Both the position numbers and the translations under genes were made by a program. Source: Megalodesulfovibrio gigas DSM 1382 = ATCC 19364 (lineage in GTDB: Bacteria; Desulfobacterota; Desulfovibrionia; Desulfovibrionales; Desulfovibrionaceae). Taken from it: 41,745 nucleotides of DNA. This document shows positions 1 to 7,692 of the stretch, one piece after another. The notes under the pieces were generated by a model, which was not told the DNA's origin, did no database searches, and saw only the letters and a list, made by a program, of their open reading frames with translations. Location: assembly GCF_000468495.1 (NCBI RefSeq), contig NC_022444.1, positions 90,485 to 132,229 of the forward strand, written 5' to 3'. How positions within the stretch are numbered: position 1 is the first letter of the stretch; every line of letters starts with the position of its first letter.

Positions 1-43
1 AAAAGGTTTCCTCTCTCGCAAGTCTCTTTTTTCAAAAAACCCC
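1..43 (+). repeat. dispersed terminator-like repeat, copy A (partial)
   Basis: This is the right-hand end of a repeat family that recurs at 1141-1231, 26173-26280, 31732-31819 and, inverted, at the window end. The shared core is a CTCTCGCAA-type block followed by a T-rich TTTTTTCAAAA arm. It ends directly against the stop codon of the minus-strand radical SAM gene at 44. The left arm lies outside the window, so the hairpin cannot be completed here. A transcription terminator is the likely role. Confidence 0.6.
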
Positions 44-1108
44 TCACTGTGCCTGCTTGCGGGCGTTGACGATGAGCGGGCAGCGCTGGCACACCCGGGC
101 GGCCTGCGCATCGGCAGCGTGCGGATTTTTCAGCAGCCGGCGGGCGGCGCGATAGGCCGGGCCGTTCCAGATCTCCGCAAAGGGCTGCGTCAGGGCATTG
201 CCAAAGTCGTTGGCCAGGGGCCGCACGTCGCTGCAGCAGGGCGAGATACCGCCATCGAAGTTGACAAAGGCCGACCGGTACAGCCAGGAGCAATCCGGCT
301 CCACGTCGGCGGCCTGATCGTCCAGGTTGCGGGGAAACTTGCTGCTCCACCACTGGGCCGGGGCATCTTTCGGGAAAAAGGGCTTGATGAAGCGCACCTG
401 ATCCACGCCCAGCTCCCGGGCCTGTTGTTCGGCCAGGGGAATCTCGTTCTCGTTGAACCCGGTGACGCAGAACTGCCAGTCGATGACCGGCGTGCTGCGA
501 TTGCGCGCCTTTTTCAGGGCCACCAGCCGCCTGATGTTCTCCAGCGCCAGTTCCATGTTCCCCTTGCCCATGAACGTGGCGTAGCTCTCCGGCGTGACGC
601 CGTGGCAGGAGAAGATGAGGACTTCGAGTCCTGAGTCGATGATCTTTTCCGCCAGCAGATCGTCCTTGATATTCATGTTGGACGACACGCCCACGCCGAT
701 GTTCCTGTCCGTGGCGTAGCGGATCATCTCGAAGCCCTCGGGGAACAGAAAGGGCTCGCCAAAGCCGTACATGTTGATCTTGAACAAATACGGCGCCAGT
801 TGATCCACCACATGGCGGAAGTGTGCCGGCTGCATGCGGCCGTAGCCGCGCTCGCCCTCGCTGGGCTGGCGGCGGTTGTCGTAACAGAAGGCGCAATGCA
901 GATTGCAGATGTTGGTGGATTCTATTTTCAGGATGTAGGGGAAGGAGTCCAGCACTTCCGCCTTGCGGCGCATGTTTCGCTCCGTCTTCACCAGATTGAG
1001 CAGCTTGCGCGGCGTGGCGTGACGCAGCACGGCCGCCAGATGGCGCTTGAGGATGCGGAATTTCGTGGCGGCATCCATGCCGCGGGTGGCGAGTCCGGCG
1101 CGAAGCAT
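44..1108 (-). CDS. radical SAM/SPASM domain protein
   Basis: A 354-residue protein, probably a radical S-adenosylmethionine enzyme carrying extra iron-sulfur clusters. The CxxxCxxC motif that binds the SAM-cleaving 4Fe-4S cluster is C68-C72-C75 (CNLHCAFC). A C-terminal SPASM-like region has cysteines near 273, 291, 292, 340 and 343, suitable for auxiliary clusters. The start is supported by AGGAG six bases upstream. SPASM enzymes modify peptides, proteins or small molecules; nothing in the sequence shows the substrate. It lies downstream of a LpxL-type acyltransferase on the same strand, separated by a terminator-like repeat, and close to three more radical SAM genes, so a role in the same pathway is plausible but inferred. 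The 60-residue basic N-terminal extension could mediate membrane or partner contact. Confidence 0.85.
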   Translation of the reverse strand: MLRAGLATRGMDAATKFRILKRHLAAVLRHATPRKLLNLVKTERNMRRKAEVLDSFPYILKIESTNICNLHCAFCYDNRRQPSEGERGYGRMQPAHFRHVVDQLAPYLFKINMYGFGEPFLFPEGFEMIRYATDRNIGVGVSSNMNIKDDLLAEKIIDSGLEVLIFSCHGVTPESYATFMGKGNMELALENIRRLVALKKARNRSTPVIDWQFCVTGFNENEIPLAEQQARELGVDQVRFIKPFFPKDAPAQWWSSKFPRNLDDQAADVEPDCSWLYRSAFVNFDGGISPCCSDVRPLANDFGNALTQPFAEIWNGPAYRAARRLLKNPHAADAQAARVCQRCPLIVNARKQAQ

Positions 1109-1140
1109 AGGCGCTCCTGTGAGTGTTGGCCGTTCGGGCT

Positions 1141-1231
1141 AGGGCACGTTGTTTTTGAAAAGAACTCTCGGGGGAAAACCTTTTGCAAAAGGTCTCCTCT
1201 CTCGCAATGTCCTTTTTCAAAATTCAAATGC
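1141..1231 (+). repeat. dispersed terminator-like repeat, copy B
   Basis: A full-length copy of the dispersed element. It has a central hairpin (ACCTTTTG/CAAAAGGT) and outer arms TTTTTGAAAA and CTTTTTCAAAA that can pair. It fills the gap between the two minus-strand genes and abuts the stop codon of the acyltransferase at 1233. It probably terminates or attenuates transcription from the acyltransferase gene into the radical SAM gene. Confidence 0.65.
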
Positions 1232-1232
1232 G

Positions 1233-2198
1233 CTATGCATCCAGGAACAACGGATCTTCCTTCAGGGCCATGTGCAGGCGAAATGCCAGAAAATACAGAT
1301 AGTGATCCGGCCGTTGCAGGACGTCTTCTTCAAGAATGGAGATGAGCCGCTGCAGATTGCGTTCCAGGACGGCCGTGTCTTTGTCCTTGCGGGGCGACTC
1401 CTCCAGCCTCAGGGCTGGACGAATGCGCAAGGTATTGATGCCCGTGGCCGGGTCCCGCAGCATGGCGCACGGCACCAGGGGCGCGCCGGTGCGCATGGCC
1501 AGGCCCGCCGCGCCGATGGAAAAGAGCGCCCGCCGGCCCAGGAATGTAGCCGGCAACTTGCGCTCGCCGCCGCCGCCATCCACAGCCACGCCCAGCACCT
1601 CCCCGCGCTTGAGGCAGGCGAAGGCTTCCTTCAGATTGCCAAAGATATTGATGTGCTGCACCGGCAGGGAGGCTTCGTGCGCCCAGCGCATCTCCCGTGT
1701 GCGGCGCACCAGGGCGCTGCGGGCCTCGGGCAGGCGCTCGTTGAGCACCCAGGCCGGGGCCGAAAGCTGGCACATGCGGTAGCCCCGGTGGCCGATGGCC
1801 GGCATGATCATCTGGTTGGCCCCGAAGTGTCCGAAGGCCAGGATGACGCCGTGTCCCGCCGCCAGGGCGGCATCCAGGTGTTCCTGCCCCTCCAGCCGCG
1901 TGATGGCCTGGGTCCGCGCCGGGGTGAGCGTGGGAAAGAGCAGCACTTCCACGTCGTTGCAGACAAAGTTCACCGCTGCCTGACGCACCAAGCCCCGCAC
2001 GGTCTCGGGCGGGGTGTTGTTGCCGAGGATGAGCCGCGCGGCTTCCTCCATGCCCCGGCGCTTGCCGCCGGCCACATGATAATAGACGCGGCCCAGCAGG
2101 CGCGCCAGACGCAGGCCCCACGTTGCCGGCAGCAGCCACAGCAGCCGTTTGAACGGGCCCCAGACGGCCCAGAGGGCCATGTCGCGTGCAAGTTTCAT
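1233..2198 (-). CDS. LpxL/HtrB-family acyltransferase homologue, variant active site
   Basis: A 321-residue member of the lipid A biosynthesis acyltransferase family (the lauroyl/myristoyl transferase fold), expected at the inner membrane where such enzymes move an acyl chain from acyl-ACP to a lipid or sugar acceptor. Family features are the hydrophobic basic N-terminus, the GHGVILAFGHFG block and the VDGGGG...FLGRRALF region. The usual catalytic pair is His-x4-Glu/Asp. Here the motif reads HFGANQ, with Gln where the acid should be, so either the mechanism or the substrate differs. The N-terminus is not firmly set because I see no good ribosome-binding site before 2198. The gene is divergent from the B12-radical SAM operon, and a second homologue at 6741 closes that operon, which suggests a shared product. 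Confidence 0.8.
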   Translation of the reverse strand: MKLARDMALWAVWGPFKRLLWLLPATWGLRLARLLGRVYYHVAGGKRRGMEEAARLILGNNTPPETVRGLVRQAAVNFVCNDVEVLLFPTLTPARTQAITRLEGQEHLDAALAAGHGVILAFGHFGANQMIMPAIGHRGYRMCQLSAPAWVLNERLPEARSALVRRTREMRWAHEASLPVQHINIFGNLKEAFACLKRGEVLGVAVDGGGGERKLPATFLGRRALFSIGAAGLAMRTGAPLVPCAMLRDPATGINTLRIRPALRLEESPRKDKDTAVLERNLQRLISILEEDVLQRPDHYLYFLAFRLHMALKEDPLFLDA

Positions 2199-2228
2199 GA
2201 CATGCTGATTTTGATTTGTTTTTTTTGT

Positions 2229-2259
2229 TTGACAACAACCGCCCTTAAGCGCCTATAGT
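2229..2259 (+). promoter_or_regulatory. sigma-70-type promoter of the B12-radical SAM operon
   Basis: TTGACA at 2229-2234 and TATAGT at 2254-2259 are separated by 19 bases inside an AT-rich island in otherwise GC-rich DNA. Transcription would be expected to start around 2265-2267, which is the ATG of the first radical SAM gene. The transcript would therefore be leaderless or nearly so. The spacer is two bases longer than optimal. Confidence 0.6.
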
Positions 2260-2264
2260 GTCGA

Positions 2265-3935
2265 ATGTCGCTCCACTACGCCACCGCGCCCACGGCGTCA
2301 AATGCGGACGGCGCCTCGCCGTCGCCGATGGGTCTTCCGCCGCTGGTCGTCCTTGTCACGCCCACGCCGCCGGATCTGTCCGCCTTCGGCGTGCGCTCCA
2401 TTTCCGCGCACCTGCGACGCAAGGGGCTGCGTACTCGCATCATCTTCCTGCCCGGCAGCCTCGGCCTGCTCAAGCAGGGCGGCACCTTCGTGTATCGATA
2501 CCCCGAGGCGGCCCTGCGCCAGGTGGCGGAACACTGCCGCGGCGCCACGCTGGTCGGCCTCTCCTTCATGACCAACTACCTGGACCGCGCCGCCCAGTGC
2601 ACCCGGGCCATCCAGGAAATCGCCGGCGTCCCGGTCATCTGGGGCGGAGTCCATGCCACCCTGCGTCCTGAGCAGGCCCTTGAATACGCTGACTATGTGT
2701 GCGTGGGCGAAGGTGAAGAGGCCCTGCTGGAGCTGACTGCGGCCCTGACCAGCCAGACCGCCGCCGACGCCATCCCCGGCGTCTGGACCAAGGTGGATGG
2801 CCGCATCCGGGACAACGGCTGCCGGCCCCTCATCGCCGATCTGGACAGCCTGCCCGCGCCGGATGTGTCCAATGTGGAACACTACGTATTGGATCCCATC
2901 CACGAACAAATCATTCCTCTGACCGATGCATTGTATATCGACACCCTGCCCCTGGTGCCATACTACCACAATGCACGCCTGAAAGCCTACCGCATCATGA
3001 CCGACCGCGGCTGCCCGCACCGCTGCAGCTACTGCAATGTGCCGGCGCTGAAAGATAAGTTCGCCGGGGATGCGGTTCCCTATTTCCGGTCCCGCAGTGT
3101 GCCGCACGTCATGGCAGAGCTTGAAGACGCGCTGGCCCGCTTTCCGCAGATCAAGGCCGTACAGTTTTTTGACGACACCTTCTTTGCCCGCCCCGTCACC
3201 TGGCTGCGGGAATTTGCCGAGCAGTATAAAAAACGCATCAAGATGCCGTTCTATTGTCAGGCCAGTCCCACCACATTGACGCAGGAAAAGCTGCGGCTGC
3301 TGATGGATGCAGGCATGGTGTACGTGGAAATGGGCGTGCAGACCGGCTCGCCCCGCATCCGCGCCATGTACGGCCGCAAGGAAAGCAACGCGCAGATTGT
3401 GGCTGGCGCCCGGCTGGTGCACAAGCACGTGCCGCCGCTGCTGCCGCCGCACTATCACGTCATCATGGACAACCCCTGGGAAACCATGGACGATCTGATG
3501 CAGACGGTGCAGCTGCTGCACCAGATTCCCAAGCCCTACGGCCTGGCCATCTCCAGCCTGGTGTTCTTCCCCGGCACGGCCATTGCGCGCAAGGCCATGC
3601 AGGAAGGCATCATCGACGATGAAGAGAAGCAGGTCTTTCGCCAGCCGTTTTACATTCCGCCCACCCGGCATTATCCCGGCTTGCTGCTCTATCTGCAGAG
3701 CTTCATGCACTTTCCGCAGTCCATCATTGCGGTGCTTCTCAGGGAAGGGCCGGTGCGGCGTCTGCTGGAAGGCCGGCCGGCTTGGTTTTATGGGCTGTTC
3801 CACGTGGTCGGGGAGGCCTGCCGCGCGGTGGCCAAGGCCTGGAAACTCATCGCCCGCGGCGACATCTCCCGCATCCGCGCCTGGATAGACCGCCAGCGCC
3901 GGCATGATCCCGTGGTCGCAGGAAGGAAAGGCTAA
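2265..3935 (+). CDS. B12-binding-domain radical SAM protein 1
   Basis: A 556-residue protein with an N-terminal cobalamin-binding Rossmann domain (about residues 25-160, including WGGVHAT and VGEGEEALLEL) followed by a radical SAM domain. The cluster motif GCPHRCSYC places cysteines at 250, 254 and 257. Members of this class (BchE, HpnP/HpnR and P-methylases are well-known examples) do methylations or ring-forming chemistry on unactivated carbon. The DxHxxG corrinoid motif is not visible, as in several members of the class. It is a tandem paralogue of the next gene, with the same domain order and matching motifs. The start is uncertain: ATG 2265 lies at the predicted transcription start with no Shine-Dalgarno site, and ATG 2328 (residue 22) is the alternative. 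The stop overlaps the next start by one base. Confidence 0.9.
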   Translation: MSLHYATAPTASNADGASPSPMGLPPLVVLVTPTPPDLSAFGVRSISAHLRRKGLRTRIIFLPGSLGLLKQGGTFVYRYPEAALRQVAEHCRGATLVGLSFMTNYLDRAAQCTRAIQEIAGVPVIWGGVHATLRPEQALEYADYVCVGEGEEALLELTAALTSQTAADAIPGVWTKVDGRIRDNGCRPLIADLDSLPAPDVSNVEHYVLDPIHEQIIPLTDALYIDTLPLVPYYHNARLKAYRIMTDRGCPHRCSYCNVPALKDKFAGDAVPYFRSRSVPHVMAELEDALARFPQIKAVQFFDDTFFARPVTWLREFAEQYKKRIKMPFYCQASPTTLTQEKLRLLMDAGMVYVEMGVQTGSPRIRAMYGRKESNAQIVAGARLVHKHVPPLLPPHYHVIMDNPWETMDDLMQTVQLLHQIPKPYGLAISSLVFFPGTAIARKAMQEGIIDDEEKQVFRQPFYIPPTRHYPGLLLYLQSFMHFPQSIIAVLLREGPVRRLLEGRPAWFYGLFHVVGEACRAVAKAWKLIARGDISRIRAWIDRQRRHDPVVAGRKG

Positions 3936-5428
3936 TGCGCGTCGTTCTCGTCTCGCCATATCCGGACATCACCAGCTTCGGCCTGCGCTCGCTGTCCGCC
4001 TGGCTGCGGCACCACGGCATCCAGACGCGCTGCATCTTTCTGCCGGACCAGTTCGGCGATGAAGTGGCGGCCCAGCCCGAGCGCTATTCCCCGGCAGTGT
4101 TGCAGGATTTTGTGGAATGCTGCAAGGATGCGGACTTGGTGGGCATCACCCTCATGACCAATTATTTCGACAACGCCCTGCAGCTCACCACGGCCCTGCG
4201 CCAGGCAAGCGCCGTGCCCGTGGTCTGGGGCGGCGTGCATGCCACCATCCGGCCAGAGGAATGCCTGCAGCATGCGGACTTCGTGTGCATCGGCGATGGC
4301 GAGGAAACCCTGCTGGAACTGGCCCAGATCCTGGAGCGCGGCGGGGATCCGTCAACGATCCAAGGCCTGTGGGGCACGCATCAGGGAGACGTCTTCCGCA
4401 ACCCCGTGCGTCCCCTGCCCCCCGGGCTGGACATCTACCCGCCCCCGGACTGGAGCGGGACCGACCATCACATCCTTGCCGGCGACCGTGTGACGCCCAT
4501 GACCGATGACGCCGTGCGCGAGCACCTGACCGGCGGCACCGTTTCAACCTTGCTGGGCAAGATCGGCTATCAGACCATGACTGGTCGCGGCTGCCCCCAC
4601 CGCTGCAGCTACTGCATCAACGACGCCGTGAAGAAGCTCTACGGCGCGCGCAACTATCTGCGCTGGCGCAGCACCAGTCACGTCATGGATGAGTTGGAGT
4701 CCATCATCAGGCAGTTTCCGTTCATCGGCTTCATCTGGATATCAGACGATGCCTTTTTCGGCCGACCCATGCAGGACATCCTGGAATTCTGCCGCGAGTA
4801 CAAGCAGCGCATCGGCCTGCCCTTCACCTGTCTGGCCAGTCCCCTGACCATGCGGGAAGACAAGCTCGCCGCGCTGGTGGATGCCGGTCTTGTGTATCTG
4901 CAAATGGGTGTGCAATCCGGCAGCCCGCATATCCAGGAGCTCTTCAACCGCTCCCGCATGAACAATGCAAAGCTGTTGGAAGCCATGCACATCATCCACA
5001 AATTCCGGGACAGACTGCTGCCGCCGAGCTATGATTTCATCCTGGATGCCCCGTGGGAGACAGATGAAGATCGCCGGGCCTCCCTGGAACTGATCTCTCG
5101 CATTCCAAAACCCTTCAGGCTGCAGCCGTTCTCCCTGGTGCTGTATCCCGGCACGGCCCTGCACGAAAAAGCCACAGCGGAAGGATTGTTGCAAAACGAA
5201 CGGCGCGACGTGTATTCCAAGCACTACACCATGCGCGCGCCGAGCTACTCCAACCTGCTCATTTCCTTATCCAAGACAGGCAAGATGCCCGCCTGGCTGC
5301 TGCGCCTCGCCATCTCCCCCCTGCCCTGGCGCGTGTTCGGATCCCACGCCCTGGAGCCGGTGATCCGCGGCACGTTTCTGGCCCTCAAGCGCCTGAAATC
5401 CATGCTTAAACCCCTCCTCTCCCACTGA
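3935..5428 (+). CDS. B12-binding-domain radical SAM protein 2
   Basis: A 497-residue paralogue of the preceding gene. It has an N-terminal cobalamin-binding domain with WGGVHAT and IGDGEETLLEL at about residues 100-135, then a radical SAM barrel with GCPHRCSYC (C220, C224, C227). Family knowledge points to SAM-dependent methyl transfer or a carbon-skeleton reaction using cobalamin. Its ATG shares a base with the upstream TAA (TAATG), so translation is probably coupled. Differences between the two paralogues are concentrated in the linker between the domains and in the C-terminal 120 residues. This fits successive reactions on one substrate, although that is inference. Confidence 0.9.
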   Translation: MRVVLVSPYPDITSFGLRSLSAWLRHHGIQTRCIFLPDQFGDEVAAQPERYSPAVLQDFVECCKDADLVGITLMTNYFDNALQLTTALRQASAVPVVWGGVHATIRPEECLQHADFVCIGDGEETLLELAQILERGGDPSTIQGLWGTHQGDVFRNPVRPLPPGLDIYPPPDWSGTDHHILAGDRVTPMTDDAVREHLTGGTVSTLLGKIGYQTMTGRGCPHRCSYCINDAVKKLYGARNYLRWRSTSHVMDELESIIRQFPFIGFIWISDDAFFGRPMQDILEFCREYKQRIGLPFTCLASPLTMREDKLAALVDAGLVYLQMGVQSGSPHIQELFNRSRMNNAKLLEAMHIIHKFRDRLLPPSYDFILDAPWETDEDRRASLELISRIPKPFRLQPFSLVLYPGTALHEKATAEGLLQNERRDVYSKHYTMRAPSYSNLLISLSKTGKMPAWLLRLAISPLPWRVFGSHALEPVIRGTFLALKRLKSMLKPLLSH

Positions 5429-5430
5429 CC

Positions 5431-6735
5431 ATGCGCGTACTGCTTGTGCAAAGCTGGCTGGGCGGCGCAGAGCCGCCGGTCTATCCCATCGGTTTGGCCT
5501 GTGTGGCGGCAGCCCTGCCCGGTCACGAGGTGCGCCTGTTTGACCCCAATGTGGAAGGCCCGCCAGACGCACCGTACAGCCCGTTGGACGCCATACTGCA
5601 ACAGTGGAACCCGGACGTGGTGGGTATCTCCCTGCGCAACATCGACTCCACCAACAAGCGTGTGGTGGTATTTTACTATCAGCACTTCCAGGAGTTGCTG
5701 GAATACATCGCCCAGCGCACCAAGGCCCGCATTCTGGTGGGCGGCGCCGGCTTCTCCCTGTTCGCCGAACGCATCATGCACGAGAATCCCGCCATCCACG
5801 CCGGGATCTACCTGGAAGGCGAGCAGACCACGGCTGCGCTGCTGCAGCATCTGGACGCGCCCTGGGCCGTGCCGGGCGTGTACTCCCGGCGCGATGGCAA
5901 AGTCTGCTTCTCCGGACCGCCGGCCAAGATGGACCTGCGCGATTCCCCGGATGTGTTCCGCACCGTCGCCAATGTGGCCCTGTACAACGCCGTGACGCAT
6001 GGCCCGGAGCCCATCGGCGTGGAAAGCAAACGCGGCTGCGCCCTGCACTGCATCTATTGCCCGTACGGGTTTCTGAATGGCCGGGAATACCGCCTGCTGC
6101 CTCCGGAAGATGTGGTTTCGCGCATCGAGACGCTGGTGTCCATGCATGGCATCGACAGATTCACCTTTCTGGATTCCGTGTTCAACATCCCAAAATCACA
6201 TGCGGCGGCCATCTGCGAAGCCATCATCCGCCGCGGCATTCGCGTGCAATGGTCGGCCTGGTTCAGTGAAAAGGAACTGGACAGGGAATTCGCGGAATTG
6301 TGTCTTGCCGCCGGCTGCACCACGTTCATCCTGAGCCCGGACGGCATCACGGACGGCACGTTGCAATCCCTGGGCAAGGTGCAACGTCGGCGCGACATCC
6401 TCAATGCCTGGCGCATGCTGTCCACCCTGGCGCGGGAGCGGGCAGGGTTTGAGGTCAGCTACAATTTCTTCAAGAACCCGCCGGGGCAAACCTGGGCCGG
6501 CTTCCTGCATCTGGTCTGGTTCCTGTTCAGGGCCAAGCTGACGCTGCGCGGCCGCGTGCACTTCGAGGTCAACTCCTTGCGCATCGAGCCCCACACCCGG
6601 CTCTTCGACATCGCCGCGCAGGAAGGCCTGTGCGATGCCTCCACCGATCTGTTGCGCCCGGCCTACTACACGCAACGACGGACTGTCATCATCGAAACGC
6701 TCTGGAACGTTCTCCTCAAGCTCCTTGGGAAATAA
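5431..6735 (+). CDS. B12-binding-domain radical SAM protein 3
   Basis: A 434-residue third member of the operon, more distant from the first two. The N-terminus (MRVLLVQSWLGG...) is a typical cobalamin-binding Rossmann start, and the radical SAM cluster cysteines are C203, C207 and C210 in GCALHCIYC. A B12-domain segment ILVGGAGFSLF precedes it. The gene begins two bases after the previous stop and ends just before the second acyltransferase, so all four plus-strand genes form one transcription unit. Substrate unknown. The SAM-binding GxxxP-type strand and the C-terminal barrel region look complete, so I see no reason to call it broken. Confidence 0.88.
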   Translation: MRVLLVQSWLGGAEPPVYPIGLACVAAALPGHEVRLFDPNVEGPPDAPYSPLDAILQQWNPDVVGISLRNIDSTNKRVVVFYYQHFQELLEYIAQRTKARILVGGAGFSLFAERIMHENPAIHAGIYLEGEQTTAALLQHLDAPWAVPGVYSRRDGKVCFSGPPAKMDLRDSPDVFRTVANVALYNAVTHGPEPIGVESKRGCALHCIYCPYGFLNGREYRLLPPEDVVSRIETLVSMHGIDRFTFLDSVFNIPKSHAAAICEAIIRRGIRVQWSAWFSEKELDREFAELCLAAGCTTFILSPDGITDGTLQSLGKVQRRRDILNAWRMLSTLARERAGFEVSYNFFKNPPGQTWAGFLHLVWFLFRAKLTLRGRVHFEVNSLRIEPHTRLFDIAAQEGLCDASTDLLRPAYYTQRRTVIIETLWNVLLKLLGK

Positions 6736-6740
6736 CCTGC

Positions 6741-7682
6741 ATGCGTACGCGTGAAAGCATTCTGCGAGATGTGCTGCGGCTGTGCATCTGGTATCCCTTC
6801 CGCTGGCTCATCCTGTTGCTGCCACCCATGGCGGGCATATGGTGCATCACCAGACTTGGCGACCTGCACTGCATGCTTTCCAAAGGCAAACAGCGGTGGC
6901 TGCATGACAACCTGACCCGCCTGCAGCCGGACATCGCCCCAGACAAGGCCCGGCAGGAAGTCCGGCGCTACCTGCGCGTGCACTATCTGAACCAGCTGAG
7001 TATCTTTGTGTTTCCCTCCCTCACCCCGGCCGCGCTCGGCAGGCTGCTTGCCTGGCGCGGGCTGGAGCATCTGGAGGCCGCCCTTGCCCAGGGCCGCGGT
7101 GTGGTGCTGGCGCACCCGCACTTCGGACCGGTGCACCTGCCGTTGTTCGCCCTTGGGACATTGGGCTACGCCGTCAAACAGATCGGCAAGCCCAGCGACG
7201 AGGGGCTGTCCTGGATCGGCAGAAATGTCGCCTTCCGCCTGCGACTGCGCTACGAGGGCAGGATGCCTGCGGAGATCGTCCCCGTCGGAAGCGACTACCG
7301 CCGCGTGTTCAGGCATCTGAAGGAAAACAACCTCGTCATGATCACGGCGGACGGCGCGGGAGACATGGCCATGCATGGCCGCCATGAGCCCCTGGAGTTT
7401 TTCGGCCACACCATGCATTTTCCCCTGGGCGCGGCGAGTCTTGCCCTGCGGACAAACGCAGTGCTGCTGCCCCTCTTTGTGCATCCCGGCGCGCACACGC
7501 CGTGGCAATGCACCATTGAAGCCCCCATCACCATGCCCGCCGATGCAGACGCCGCAACGGCAGCCAGCTTCGCCGCACGGGAATTTGTCGCCCGCTACAC
7601 ACCATACGTGGCGCAGTGGCCGGGCTGCATGCATTTTCTGGACACCTTCGCGCCCGGGCTCCACATCATCCCGAAGGCATGA
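6741..7682 (+). CDS. LpxL/HtrB-family acyltransferase homologue 2, variant active site
   Basis: A 313-residue lipid A acyltransferase-family protein with an N-terminal membrane-associated segment (about residues 14-36), then the HFGPVH block and a conserved ADGAGD...FFGHTMHFPLG region. I chose ATG 6741, five bases after the preceding stop, because the alignable family region starts there; an upstream in-frame ATG at 6630 lies inside the previous gene. As in the homologue at 1233-2198, the catalytic His is present but the acid five residues on is replaced, here by His. It is the last gene of the B12-radical SAM operon and ends 10 bases from a convergent glycosyltransferase gene. Function is probably acylation of, or binding to, the product made by the radical SAM enzymes. 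Confidence 0.8.
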   Translation: MRTRESILRDVLRLCIWYPFRWLILLLPPMAGIWCITRLGDLHCMLSKGKQRWLHDNLTRLQPDIAPDKARQEVRRYLRVHYLNQLSIFVFPSLTPAALGRLLAWRGLEHLEAALAQGRGVVLAHPHFGPVHLPLFALGTLGYAVKQIGKPSDEGLSWIGRNVAFRLRLRYEGRMPAEIVPVGSDYRRVFRHLKENNLVMITADGAGDMAMHGRHEPLEFFGHTMHFPLGAASLALRTNAVLLPLFVHPGAHTPWQCTIEAPITMPADADAATAASFAAREFVARYTPYVAQWPGCMHFLDTFAPGLHIIPKA

Positions 7683-7692
7683 TGGCGTCCCG

